Source: Candidatus Aminicenantes bacterium (lineage in GTDB: Bacteria > Acidobacteriota > Aminicenantia > UBA2199). Taken from it: 36,612 bases of DNA. The DNA is taken from contig JAPKZL010000233.1 of the NCBI GenBank assembly GCA_026393795.1, positions 1 to 36,612 of the forward strand. Direction: 5' to 3'. The translations under genes and the position numbers were made by a program. Position 1 is the first letter of the stretch. Each line of letters starts with the position of its first letter. Below the pieces are notes generated by a model. That model had not been told where the DNA came from. It made no database searches and saw only the letters and a program-made list of their open reading frames with translations. This document shows, one piece after another, positions 8,469 to 15,296 of this stretch.

Positions 8469-9098
8469 TTATTGAAGCTTTCTGGCAGAGCGCGTGGCCA
8501 TGGGCAGTTTGCCGCTGCCGGCGCTGCCGCTCGTGCGGGTCGCCGTCCAGGTGCCGGTGTCGACGACGGCGTTGTTATTAAGGTACTGCACCGTTCCGCT
8601 CATTTTGTCTTTTTCGTCAAACGCGCCGTCGAATACCCATTTGTATGTATAACCGGCGATAGAGAATTCGAAGTGGACGTTCTTGCCGTCGACGGTGTAG
8701 GTGCCCGTATCGTCGAATTCTGCCAGTGTCAAGGTGCCCGATGCCTTGTCGCCGCTGAAGATGATGGTCGTGGCTCCCTCCGTCCAGATGGTATCGGTTT
8801 CGCTCCAGGTGCCGACGATGTCGTAACTGGTCTTCAAGACCACCAGGAACAGGACGGCGGCCACGGCGACGACACCCACCCCGATCAGCACGATGGGCAG
8901 GATGCTCTTTTTCTTGCCCACAACCCCGCTGTTGCCCTCTTCCTCGATGAAGCGCGGCCCTTGTTCCGTGTTGGCCGCACTGATTTGCTCGGTCGTGTTG
9001 GCGGCGGCCGCTTCGCAGGGCATGGTGGAGACCTGCAACAGTCCCATGAATGTCAACGTGACCAGCAGCGCGACCCATTTTTGTTGCTTTTTGATCAT
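8469..9098 (-). CDS. Small exported membrane protein, tandem family copy 1
   Basis: A 209-residue protein of a family repeated in this cluster. Order of parts: signal peptide (about 1-32, IKKQQKW then a hydrophobic stretch ending EAAAA); a Glu/Gly-rich linker containing EQGPRFIEEEGNSG; a Lys cluster (KKKSILP) leading into one membrane helix (about 70-93); then a strand-rich domain beginning YDIVGTWS with repeated G-T-W / SGT / GTYTVDGKNV / MSGT / GTWTATR turns, resembling small lipocalin- or avidin-like barrels. The function is not recognised. The ATG at 9098 is preferred over TTG at 9104 because GGAGG lies 9 bases before it. It has its own promoter (9132-9160) and terminator. Confidence 0.75.
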   Translation of the reverse strand: MIKKQQKWVALLVTLTFMGLLQVSTMPCEAAAANTTEQISAANTEQGPRFIEEEGNSGVVGKKKSILPIVLIGVGVVAVAAVLFLVVLKTSYDIVGTWSETDTIWTEGATTIIFSGDKASGTLTLAEFDDTGTYTVDGKNVHFEFSIAGYTYKWVFDGAFDEKDKMSGTVQYLNNNAVVDTGTWTATRTSGSAGSGKLPMATRSARKLQ

Positions 9099-9131
9099 GA
9101 TCAATTGCCTCCTTTAAGCATTCGTACTACG

Positions 9132-9160
9132 TATATACAGAGTTCTTTCCCATATGTCAA
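9132..9160 (-). promoter_or_regulatory. Sigma-70 promoter of tandem family copy 1
   Basis: Minus strand TTGACA (9160-9155), 17-base spacer, TATATA (9137-9132). The leader of about 27 bases carries a GGAGG site. Confidence 0.8.
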
Positions 9161-9203
9161 TGCTTTCGCTCTGGCGCTGGCTATTATGCCCAATGGGTCA
9201 AAA

Positions 9204-9234
9204 AAAAGAGCCTTCCCTTGGGAAAGCTCTTTTC
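9204..9234 (-). terminator. Terminator between family copies 1 and 2
   Basis: AAAGAGCCTTCCC pairs with GGGAAAGCTCTTT with a single mismatch around a TT loop. On the minus strand the hairpin is followed by seven or more T residues. It lies 51 bases after the stop codon of copy 2 (9285). The plus side also has a T-rich flank, so it may work both ways. Confidence 0.75.
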
Positions 9235-9284
9235 TTTGTCTGGCAGCGAATTAAATTTACTAAACCTGTGTTACCTACACCCGT

Positions 9285-9956
9285 TCAGCGCGGTTGTCTC
9301 CGGATTGAATCCCTTTGCGGAACTTGCGAGGCGATCTGCGACACGGCGGCGGTGGTCGTGCTGCGCGTGGCCGTCCACGAACCGGTATCGGTGATCCCGG
9401 ACGGTTTGTTCATGTGCCAGGTACCGCTGAGCGTATTCTTGTCGGTGAAGCTGCCCTCGTAATGGTATTCGTAATTGTTCGGATTTGCAGCCCAATACTG
9501 AATAAAATCGACCGCTTTGTCGTTTACCGTATAGCTGCCCGTATCGGGATCGTCGCCGCCCCACGTGTCGAAGTCGACGCGAACCGTTCCGCTGGTCTTG
9601 CTGCCGGTGAATGTCAAGTAGCGGGTCACGGGAGAATATCCGCTTTCTGTTCGCTGCTGAGTCCATTCGCCCGTGATGTCGTAACTGGATTTCAAAACCA
9701 CCAGGAACAGGACGGCGGCCACGGCGACGACGCCCACGCCGATCAGGACGATGGGCAGGATGCTTTTTTTCTTGCCCACGAACCCGCTGTCCCCCTCTTC
9801 CTCGATGTAGCGCGGCCCTTGCTCGGAGTTGGCCGCACTGATCTGCTCGGCCCTGTCGGCGGCGGCCGCTTCGCAGGGCATGGACGAAACCTGCAACAGC
9901 CCCATGAATGTCAAGGTGACCAGCAAAGCGATCCATTTTTGATGTTTTTTGATCAT
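9285..9956 (-). CDS. Small exported membrane protein, tandem family copy 2
   Basis: A 223-residue paralog of copy 1 with the same plan: signal peptide (IKKHQKWIALLVTLTFMGLL, ending EAAAA), linker with EQGPRYIEEEGDSG, KKKSILP and one membrane helix (ILPIVLIGVGVVAVAAVLFL), then a strand-rich domain (YDITGEWT, SGTVRVDF, GSYTVNDKAVDF, LSGTWHM, GSWTATR). The first 100 residues are nearly identical to copy 1, while the C-terminal domain has diverged strongly. This suggests a conserved delivery and anchor module with a variable displayed domain. The ATG at 9956 has GGAGG 10 bases upstream. It is transcribed from its own promoter (9989-10017). Function unknown. Confidence 0.75.
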   Translation of the reverse strand: MIKKHQKWIALLVTLTFMGLLQVSSMPCEAAAADRAEQISAANSEQGPRYIEEEGDSGFVGKKKSILPIVLIGVGVVAVAAVLFLVVLKSSYDITGEWTQQRTESGYSPVTRYLTFTGSKTSGTVRVDFDTWGGDDPDTGSYTVNDKAVDFIQYWAANPNNYEYHYEGSFTDKNTLSGTWHMNKPSGITDTGSWTATRSTTTAAVSQIASQVPQRDSIRRQPR

Positions 9957-9988
9957 GTCTACTATTCCTCCTTTAATTGGTTGCACAA

Positions 9989-10017
9989 TATATATAGACT
10001 TCTTTCCCGTTTGTCAA
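9989..10017 (-). promoter_or_regulatory. Sigma-70 promoter of tandem family copy 2
   Basis: Minus strand TTGACA (10017-10012), 17-base spacer, TATATA (9994-9989). The sequence from the -35 box into the spacer is almost the same as at copy 1, showing the promoter was duplicated with the gene. Confidence 0.8.
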
Positions 10018-10066
10018 TGCTTTTCGTCGCCGGCCAAAAATTCAGCCTTCGCGAAAGACGGCTGGA

Positions 10067-10579
10067 TCAGTCGATGTCCTGTTTTCCGTTCAGGGATTGG
10101 GTTAGCGGATGAACCGCAGCGGTCGTCGCGCGCGCGGCCGTCCAGGTGCCGGTGGTCGTGCCGTCGAATTTCAGATAGCTTCCGGACATGGCATCCTTGT
10201 CGGTAAAGGTGCCGGTGTACTTGGAGCCGCTCTCAAAGGTCCATTCCACGTTCTTGCCGTCGACCGTGTAGGTTCCATTGAGCAGATTTCCAGATTGTTC
10301 AGCCTCGAAAGTGCCGCTGGCTTTTTCGCCGCTAAAATTCACAGTGAACTCGTAAGTCGAACCTGCAGCGGTGCGGCTCACGTTCCAATCGCCGCGGATG
10401 GCATAGCTGGTTTTCAAAACCACCAGGACGGCGGCCACGGCGACGACGCCAACGCCGATGAGCACATAGGGCAGGATGCTCTTTTTCGGAGCCGGCATGG
10501 GCTTGGGACTCACAGCTTCAAAAACGTCACCTTCTCCCTGCGCTGGCCGAACAACAATACCAGCACTTTTACCGGGCAA
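10067..10579 (-). pseudogene. Rearranged tandem family copy 3, signal peptide lost
   Basis: From base 10498 down, this frame encodes the family's membrane helix (KKSILPYVLIGVG) and strand-rich domain (YAIRGDWN, SGTFEAEQ, GTYTVDGKNVEWTF, MSGSY, GTWTAAR). The normal signal peptide and linker are absent. Instead the frame runs upstream into a 79-base segment (10518-10596) that is an inverted copy of part of copy 4, so the apparent N-terminus is a nonsense reading of the wrong strand. No ribosome-binding site or promoter is visible before the possible ATGs at 10579 or 10498. The domain itself has no stops or frameshifts, so the damage looks recent, or it could be an assembly join. A short 140-residue protein starting at 10498 cannot be excluded. 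Confidence 0.6.
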
Positions 10580-10596
10580 TTCGATACAAAGGATAC
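10518..10596. repeat. 79-bp perfect inverted repeat, left arm
   Basis: This segment is the exact reverse complement of 10877-10955. In copy 4 (minus strand) the sequence encodes the stretch around VTFSLRWPNNNTSTFTGQF; here the same codons appear on the plus strand, upstream of an unrelated tail. The two arms enclose 280 bases. Confidence 0.95.
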
Positions 10597-10752
10597 GCTG
10601 GCTTTTCGCTTTGAATATCCGGGAGCAGCGCTACGGGACTGTGTGGATCAGGCTGCGGGTATTGCGCCTAATTTCTCCCTTGATAAATATTTTTTATACT
10701 GAGTAAGCAATATTCGTTTACGATGCTTGCCTGATTCTCTGCAGAGCCCTTT

Positions 10753-11367
10753 TTAACTATTGGGGCCCCTTTTTTTAGCCAAATTTTTCACTGTGGGCAA
10801 ACTGGCGCCGGAAGCGACGCGTACAGCTGTCCAATCCCCGTCCCAGTCTAAGCTTTCATGGAATCTGCCGCTCATGGTATCCTTTGTATCGAATTGCCCG
10901 GTAAAAGTGCTGGTATTGTTGTTCGGCCAGCGCAGGGAGAAGGTGACGTTTTTGACGTCGACGGTGTAGGTACCGGTCCCGCTCCAATTGTCGGTTGTGG
11001 TGCCGCTTTTTTTGTCGCCGGTAAATACAGGTGTAGTGTTCCACTCATAATCGTCATCGTCGTAGGTAATATGAACCGTCCAGGTGCCGCGGATGTCATA
11101 GCTGGTTTTTAAAACCACCAGGAACAGGACGGCGGCCACGGCGACGACGCCCACGCCGATCAACACGATGGGCAGAATGCTTTTTTTCTTGACCTGATTG
11201 CCGCTGTTGCCCTCTTCCTCGATGTAGCGCGGCCCCTGCTCGGAATTGGCCGCACCGATCTGCTCGGTCGTGCCGGCGGCAGCAACGGGCATGGTCGATA
11301 CCTGGAGCAGCCAGGCGAATGTCAATGTGACCAATAATGCGATCCATCTTTGTTGTTTTTTAGTCAT
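10753..11367 (-). CDS. Small exported membrane protein, tandem family copy 4
   Basis: A 204-residue family member: signal peptide (TKKQQRWIALLVTLTF... ending VAAAG), linker with EQGPRYIEEEGNSG, KKKSILP and one membrane helix, then the strand-rich domain (YDIRGTWT, SGTTTDNWSGTGTYTVDVKNV, TFTGQFDTKDTMSG, GDWTAVR). The ATG at 11367 has GGAGG 8 bases upstream and is preferred over the in-frame start at 11382. Its own promoter is at 11396-11424. Bases 10877-10955 of this gene form the right arm of the perfect inverted repeat. The arm ends just before the codons for MSGRFHESLDW, so an inversion between the arms would replace its last 40 or so residues. Confidence 0.75.
   Translation of the reverse strand: MTKKQQRWIALLVTLTFAWLLQVSTMPVAAAGTTEQIGAANSEQGPRYIEEEGNSGNQVKKKSILPIVLIGVGVVAVAAVLFLVVLKTSYDIRGTWTVHITYDDDDYEWNTTPVFTGDKKSGTTTDNWSGTGTYTVDVKNVTFSLRWPNNNTSTFTGQFDTKDTMSGRFHESLDWDGDWTAVRVASGASLPTVKNLAKKRGPNS
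10877..10955. repeat. 79-bp perfect inverted repeat, right arm
   Basis: Exact reverse complement of 10518-10596. It lies inside the coding region of tandem family copy 4 and covers the second half of its strand-rich domain. All 79 bases were compared by eye and match. Confidence 0.95.
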
Positions 11368-11395
11368 ATATAATTCCTCCATTTTCTAGATCTAG

Positions 11396-11424
11396 ATGGT
11401 AGAAAAATTCCCAACGAATGTCAA
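11396..11424 (-). promoter_or_regulatory. Sigma-70 promoter of tandem family copy 4
   Basis: Minus strand TTGACA (11424-11419), 17-base spacer, TACCAT (11401-11396). It differs from the promoters of copies 1 and 2 in spacer and -10 box, so this copy is probably older or was separately acquired. Confidence 0.65.
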
Positions 11425-11545
11425 TCCAAGACTGAAAAAAAGAGGGGAAATAAGCCTGCATACTTTCCTACTTGGATGGTGTTTTGCTTCTCTTACAAGT
11501 GTTTCGGAAGCTGCTGGCCGGACGAGTATTGTTTTTGCGGTGTGG

Positions 11546-11611
11546 CTAACGGGTCATTGTGAAGGTGCAGACGACCAGCAGCGCGATCCATTTCTGGTTT
11601 TTCTTGATCAT
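11546..11611 (-). pseudogene. Remnant of a fifth tandem family copy
   Basis: A 21-codon frame (IKKNQKWIALLVVCTFTMTR after the Met) starts at an ATG preceded by AAGGAGGG and matches the signal-peptide start of the other copies (IKKHQKWIALLVTLTF). It then hits a stop codon, and the rest of the gene is absent. The surrounding 325 bases between copy 4 and comF hold nothing else recognisable. Confidence 0.7.
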
Positions 11612-11707
11612 CGTTGTCAACCCTCCTTATGATTATTGGTTCAAATGTAAAACAAACAAACTGCAAAGTCAGCGGCTTTTACTGTGATTTCTTTGCGTCC
11701 GCCTTCC

Positions 11708-12454
11708 TCAGAAGCGCGATTGGGCCAAGGTCAAAGCCGTCACCCGGGCGCCTTTTTTTTTCAGCAGCGCGGCGCATTTGCCGATGGTGGTGCCGGTGGT
11801 GATCACGTCATCGATGAGCAGGATTTCCTTCCCGGCCAGGCTGCGCGCTGTTGCCAGGGCGAAAGCGCCGTCGAGGTTGGTTTTTCTCTGCGCTTGCGTC
11901 AGACCGACCTGTGGCGGAGTGCTCTTTGTCTTGCGCAGGAGGCCGGGTAAGAATTCAAGTTCGAGCTCGCGGGCCAGGAGCCGGCCCATGGCACGGACAG
12001 GCATGAAGCCATGCCTCCTTTGGCGATCGACCGGGACCGGGACCACGGCCTGAAATCCGCCCGGCAGTCTGGTGCGCACCATGTCCAGGTAAAGGGAGGC
12101 CAGGAACGTTCTCAGGGGTTCCAGCTCGCCGTACTTGTAAAGGATGATGATCTCGCGTAAGGGCCCTTCGTAGGCGGCGTAGGAAATATGGCGCAGGAAG
12201 GGCGACGGCTGCAGCAGGCAGGAGCCGCAGGTCTCGATACCGGCGGGAATGAATTTGCCGCAGCGGCGGCATTGGTTTTCCGTTGCCGGGCGCACTTTTT
12301 GCCGGCAGTCGCGGCAGATTATTTTTTCTCCGGCCAGGACCAGGTCCGACCCGCAAAGACGGCAGTGCGGTTGGAATAAACTAACGCCGGCCATGCGCGC
12401 GATGGCGGCGCAGCCGCCGGCAATTTTTTCTTTGCTTGTCACGCGGCGGTCCAT
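11708..12454 (-). CDS. comF: ComF-family phosphoribosyltransferase
   Basis: A 248-residue protein with an N-terminal zinc-ribbon region made of Cys pairs (CRLCG, CRDC, CRRCG, CGSC) and a C-terminal type I phosphoribosyltransferase fold. The PRPP-binding loop is ILLIDDVITTGTT at about residue 210, and VVPVPVDRQRRHGF is the typical ComF strand-loop. The family is needed for DNA uptake during transformation in Bacillus and Haemophilus; many bacteria keep it with unclear roles in DNA or nucleotide metabolism. No strong ribosome-binding site precedes the ATG at 12454; a later ATG at 12391 would still keep the zinc region. It is divergent from purM and a single-gene unit. Confidence 0.9.
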   Translation of the reverse strand: MDRRVTSKEKIAGGCAAIARMAGVSLFQPHCRLCGSDLVLAGEKIICRDCRQKVRPATENQCRRCGKFIPAGIETCGSCLLQPSPFLRHISYAAYEGPLREIIILYKYGELEPLRTFLASLYLDMVRTRLPGGFQAVVPVPVDRQRRHGFMPVRAMGRLLARELELEFLPGLLRKTKSTPPQVGLTQAQRKTNLDGAFALATARSLAGKEILLIDDVITTGTTIGKCAALLKKKGARVTALTLAQSRF

Positions 12455-12590
12455 ATAAATAAAACAGTCGAGCGAAATTCCATCATGTCTCCGTGAAGGA
12501 AAGAGTACTTTCTGGCGGCCATTGTAGAATTATGACGTTAATTATGCAATAAGCAGTCAAAGAGTCTGGATTTAGTGGGATATCTTCTTC

Positions 12591-12630
12591 ACCCCCTCTC
12601 TTAAAAAAAGAGAGGGGGAATGGGGGTGAG
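12591..12630. repeat. Palindromic intergenic repeat between comF and purM
   Basis: CCCCCTCTCTT (12592-12602) pairs perfectly with AAGAGAGGGGG (12608-12618) around five A residues. A second right arm (GGGGGTGAG) also complements the outer left flank, allowing an alternative fold. The location between divergent genes argues against a terminator; it looks like a dispersed palindromic repeat unit. The remainder of the 12455-12703 spacer shows only a possible promoter. Confidence 0.6.
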
Positions 12631-12667
12631 TTGGTTACTGCTGCCGCTGGAGGCCGCGCCTGGTTTG

Positions 12668-12676
12668 TGGTAAAAT
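12668..12676 (+). promoter_or_regulatory. Extended -10 promoter candidate for the purM-tup operon
   Basis: TGGTAAAAT is an extended -10 element (TGn plus TAAAAT), 33 bases before the purM start codon. No convincing -35 box is visible. Confidence 0.4.
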
Positions 12677-12709
12677 CGGTCTTGCCCGCCAATCAGCAAG
12701 GAGATGAGC

Positions 12710-13729
12710 ATGAAAAAGAGCGCCTACGAAGAGGCCGGGGTCAGCATCGACCGCGGCAACCAGGCGGTCGAACGCATCAAGTCCATGGTCGAGCGCATGG
12801 GCATTAAGGAAATAGGCAAGTTCGGCGGGTTTTTCCCCCTCAAGGGCAACCTGAAAAATCCCGTCCTGGTCTCGTCGGCCGACGGCGTGGGCACCAAGCT
12901 GAAGATCGCCTTTCTGACCGGCGTGCACGACACCGTGGGCCGCGACCTGGTCAATCACTGCGTCAACGATATCCTGGTCTACGGCGCCCGGCCGCTGTTT
13001 TTTCTCGATTACCTGGCCAGCGGCAAGGTCATTCCCGAAACCGTCGGCCAGGTGGTGTCCGGGGTGCTGGACGGCTGCCTGGACAACGACATGATCTTGC
13101 TGGGCGGCGAAACCGCGGAGATGCCCGGGTTTTACCAGGAAGGGGAATACGACATCGCCGGCTTCATCGTCGGCATCGTGGCCAAGGAGAAGGTGGTGGA
13201 TGGGAAGAGCATCGCCAAGGGCGACCTGCTCATCGGCCTGCCGTCGAACGGGCTGCATACCAACGGCTATTCGCTGGCCCGGCACATCATTTTTGAAAAG
13301 CTCAAGCTGAAGGTGGACAGCCGGGTAAACGGGTTGGATGCCCCGATCGGCGAGGAACTGCTGCGCGTGCACCGTTCCTACCTCAAGCCGGTGAACGCCC
13401 TGCTGGCCCCCCACCTGCTTAAGGGCATGGCCCATATCACCGGCGGCGGATTGCTGGAAAACATCCCCCGCATCCTGCCCGAACCGACCGCGGTCGTGCT
13501 CGAAAAAACCTGGCCGCTGCCGCCGCTCTTTTCCTTCCTGATCCAGGCCGGCCATGTTTCCGAGCAGGAGCGCTACCGGGTTTTCAACATGGGCATCGGC
13601 ATGGTGCTGGTCATCGAACCCAGGCACCTTTCCCGGGTGGAAGCCATCCTCAATGGCATGGGCGAGGCATTCTACCTGATCGGCCAGGTGACCGACGGCA
13701 AGGGCAAGGAGCGGGTGCGCATCAAATGA
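12710..13729 (+). CDS. purM: Phosphoribosylformylglycinamidine cyclo-ligase (AIR synthase)
   Basis: A 339-residue PurM. It closes the imidazole ring of FGAM using ATP to give AIR, the fifth step of purine synthesis. Hallmarks are SSADGVGTKLKIA, the NHCVNDILVYGARPLFFLDY stretch, GGETAEMPGFY, SNGLHTNGYSLAR and ITGGGLLENIPRILP. The length matches the family. The ATG at 12710 has AAGGAG six bases upstream; the in-frame ATG at 12704 directly abuts that site and is unlikely. The stop codon overlaps the start of tupA by four bases (ATGA), so purine synthesis and the downstream transporter are co-translated. Confidence 0.97.
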   Translation: MKKSAYEEAGVSIDRGNQAVERIKSMVERMGIKEIGKFGGFFPLKGNLKNPVLVSSADGVGTKLKIAFLTGVHDTVGRDLVNHCVNDILVYGARPLFFLDYLASGKVIPETVGQVVSGVLDGCLDNDMILLGGETAEMPGFYQEGEYDIAGFIVGIVAKEKVVDGKSIAKGDLLIGLPSNGLHTNGYSLARHIIFEKLKLKVDSRVNGLDAPIGEELLRVHRSYLKPVNALLAPHLLKGMAHITGGGLLENIPRILPEPTAVVLEKTWPLPPLFSFLIQAGHVSEQERYRVFNMGIGMVLVIEPRHLSRVEAILNGMGEAFYLIGQVTDGKGKERVRIK

Positions 13730-14541
13730 AAAAACGATTCCCTGCATGCCTCCTTATTATTTTCTCGCTTATCGCGCCGGGACGTCTCCTGGCCAAGGAA
13801 AATTTGACTCTGGCCTCGACCACGTCGACGCTCGATTCGGGGCTGTTCGACGTCCTGATGCCGGTTTTTGAAAAGAAATTCGACGTCACGGTCAAGGTCA
13901 TCGCCGTAGGCAGCGGTCAGGCGCTGCGCCTGGCCCGCGACGGCAATGCCGACGTGCTGCTGGTTCACGACCGCGCCGCCGAGGAGAAATTCGTGGCCGA
14001 CGGTTTCGGGGTCGAACGCCTCGACGTGATGCACAACGACTTCGTGCTGGTGGGGCCGAAAATTGATCCGGCCCGGATCCGCGGCCTGCAGGGGTCGGAA
14101 GCGTTAAAAAAAATCGCGGCCGCCGGCGCTTATTTCGTTTCCCGCGGCGACGATTCGGGCACCCATAAAAAAGAGCTGCAATTGTGGAAGGCCGCGGACG
14201 TGCCCCCGGCCGGGACGTGGTACCTGGAGAGCGGCACGGGCATGGAGGCGACCTTGCGCATCGCCAGCGAGAAGCTCGCCTATTGCCTGGTCGACCGCGC
14301 CACCTGGCTGGCGCATGCGCGGGAAATCGACGCCCTGGCGGTCCTGGTCGAGGGTGACGCGCCGCTATTCAATCCCTATTCGGTCATCGTCGTCAACCCG
14401 GCAAAATTCCCCTGGCTAAATTTCAAGCTGGCCAACCGTTTCGCCGAGTTCATCCGTTCGGCCGCAGGGCAGGCGATCATCCGCGACTTCGGCCGGGACA
14501 AGTTCGGCTGCCCTCTCTTTTATCCCGATGTCATCCGCTGA
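13726..14541 (+). CDS. tupA: Tungstate-type ABC transporter substrate-binding protein
   Basis: A 271-residue periplasmic binding protein with a signal peptide (about 1-23, ending LLA-KE). The start of the mature protein, LASTTSTLDSGLFDVLMPVFE, followed by VIAVGSGQAL and DVLLVHDRAAEEKFV, matches TupA; the TTS and GSGQA loops bind the oxyanion in that family. FVSRGDDSGTHKKEL and WYLESGTGM continue the pattern. TupA binds tungstate with high selectivity over molybdate, but specificity cannot be read with certainty here. No lipobox is present. The ATG overlaps the purM stop codon; tupB follows after 68 bases. Confidence 0.9.
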   Translation: MKKRFPACLLIIFSLIAPGRLLAKENLTLASTTSTLDSGLFDVLMPVFEKKFDVTVKVIAVGSGQALRLARDGNADVLLVHDRAAEEKFVADGFGVERLDVMHNDFVLVGPKIDPARIRGLQGSEALKKIAAAGAYFVSRGDDSGTHKKELQLWKAADVPPAGTWYLESGTGMEATLRIASEKLAYCLVDRATWLAHAREIDALAVLVEGDAPLFNPYSVIVVNPAKFPWLNFKLANRFAEFIRSAAGQAIIRDFGRDKFGCPLFYPDVIR

Positions 14542-14609
14542 TGCCGTTTCCAGAACCTTCCCGGGATACCTGATGCTGAATGCCGCGCAACGGCGCCAGG
14601 AAAAATGAA

Positions 14610-15296
14610 ATGGCCTACATCCTCGACGGGTTGAAGCACGGCCTGGCGATCCTGCTGCCGCCCAGCCGGGAGATCCTGCAGATCGTTTTCCTCTCCCTGA
14701 TAGTGTCCGGAAGCGCCACCCTGCTGGCCGCCGCGGCCGCGATCCCGGCCGCCCTGCTCCTGGCCCTCAGGGAGTTCCGCGGCAAGCGGTTCCTGGTCGG
14801 AGCGATCAACACCGCCCTGGCCGTTCCGGCCGTGCTCATCGGCCTGCTGGTCTACGGCCTCGTCAGCCGCCGCGGTCCGTTGGGAACCTTGGCGCTTCTT
14901 TTTACTCCCGGGGCGATGATCATGGCCCAGGCGCTGCTGGCCTTTCCGCTCATTACCGCCCTGGCATTGGCCGCGCTGAAGGGCATCGCCCGCGATGCGC
15001 GCGACCTGGCCCTGTCGCTGGGCGCCAACCGGCTGCAATTGGCCCTGGCCGTCATCCGCCAGGGGCGCTTCGCCTTCCTGACGGCGCTGATCGCCGGCTT
15101 TTCCCGGGTCATCGGCGAGACCGGCATGACCCTGATGGTCGGGGGCAATATCAAGGGGCAGACCCGGGTGCTGACCACGGCGATTTCGCTGGAGACGATG
15201 AAGGGCAACTTCGAGATCGGCATCGCCCTCGGGATCGTCCTGCTGCTGGTGGCCCTGGTCATCAACATCGCCCTGCAATGGGCGCAGGGTAAATGA
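14610..15296 (+). CDS. tupB: Tungstate-type ABC transporter permease
   Basis: A 228-residue inner-membrane permease with about five hydrophobic helices. The cytoplasmic EAA loop is LALSLGANRLQLALAVIRQG, and the surrounding AGFSRVIGETGMTLMVGGNI is typical of TupB/ModB-like permeases. The ATG at 14610 is preceded by AGGA with 8-base spacing; an earlier in-frame start at 14580 has no ribosome-binding site. The stop overlaps the start of tupC, the ATPase. The 68-base gap after tupA shows no hairpin. Confidence 0.92.
   Translation: MAYILDGLKHGLAILLPPSREILQIVFLSLIVSGSATLLAAAAAIPAALLLALREFRGKRFLVGAINTALAVPAVLIGLLVYGLVSRRGPLGTLALLFTPGAMIMAQALLAFPLITALALAALKGIARDARDLALSLGANRLQLALAVIRQGRFAFLTALIAGFSRVIGETGMTLMVGGNIKGQTRVLTTAISLETMKGNFEIGIALGIVLLLVALVINIALQWAQGK

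Noticed and set aside
10038-10064. Terminator after family copy 3
   Set aside because: Only five pairs (CAGCC/GGCTG) close a poor hairpin, although a T-run follows on the minus strand; too weak to list.
10109-10702. A plus-strand frame with a piece of the tandem family domain near its end
   Set aside because: Its first two thirds are the antisense of copy 3; the family-like piece is the inverted arm. It has no start signals, so it is treated as part of the inverted repeat finding, not as a gene.
8469-11382. Reading the small-protein cluster as a toxin-immunity or contact-inhibition array
   Set aside because: No toxin domain, no large exoprotein and no secretion gene is visible; each copy has its own promoter and the same anchor, which does not show toxin-immunity pairing.
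12635-13747. A 370-residue minus-strand frame opposite purM
   Set aside because: It is antisense to purM, which is certain, and has no ribosome-binding site.
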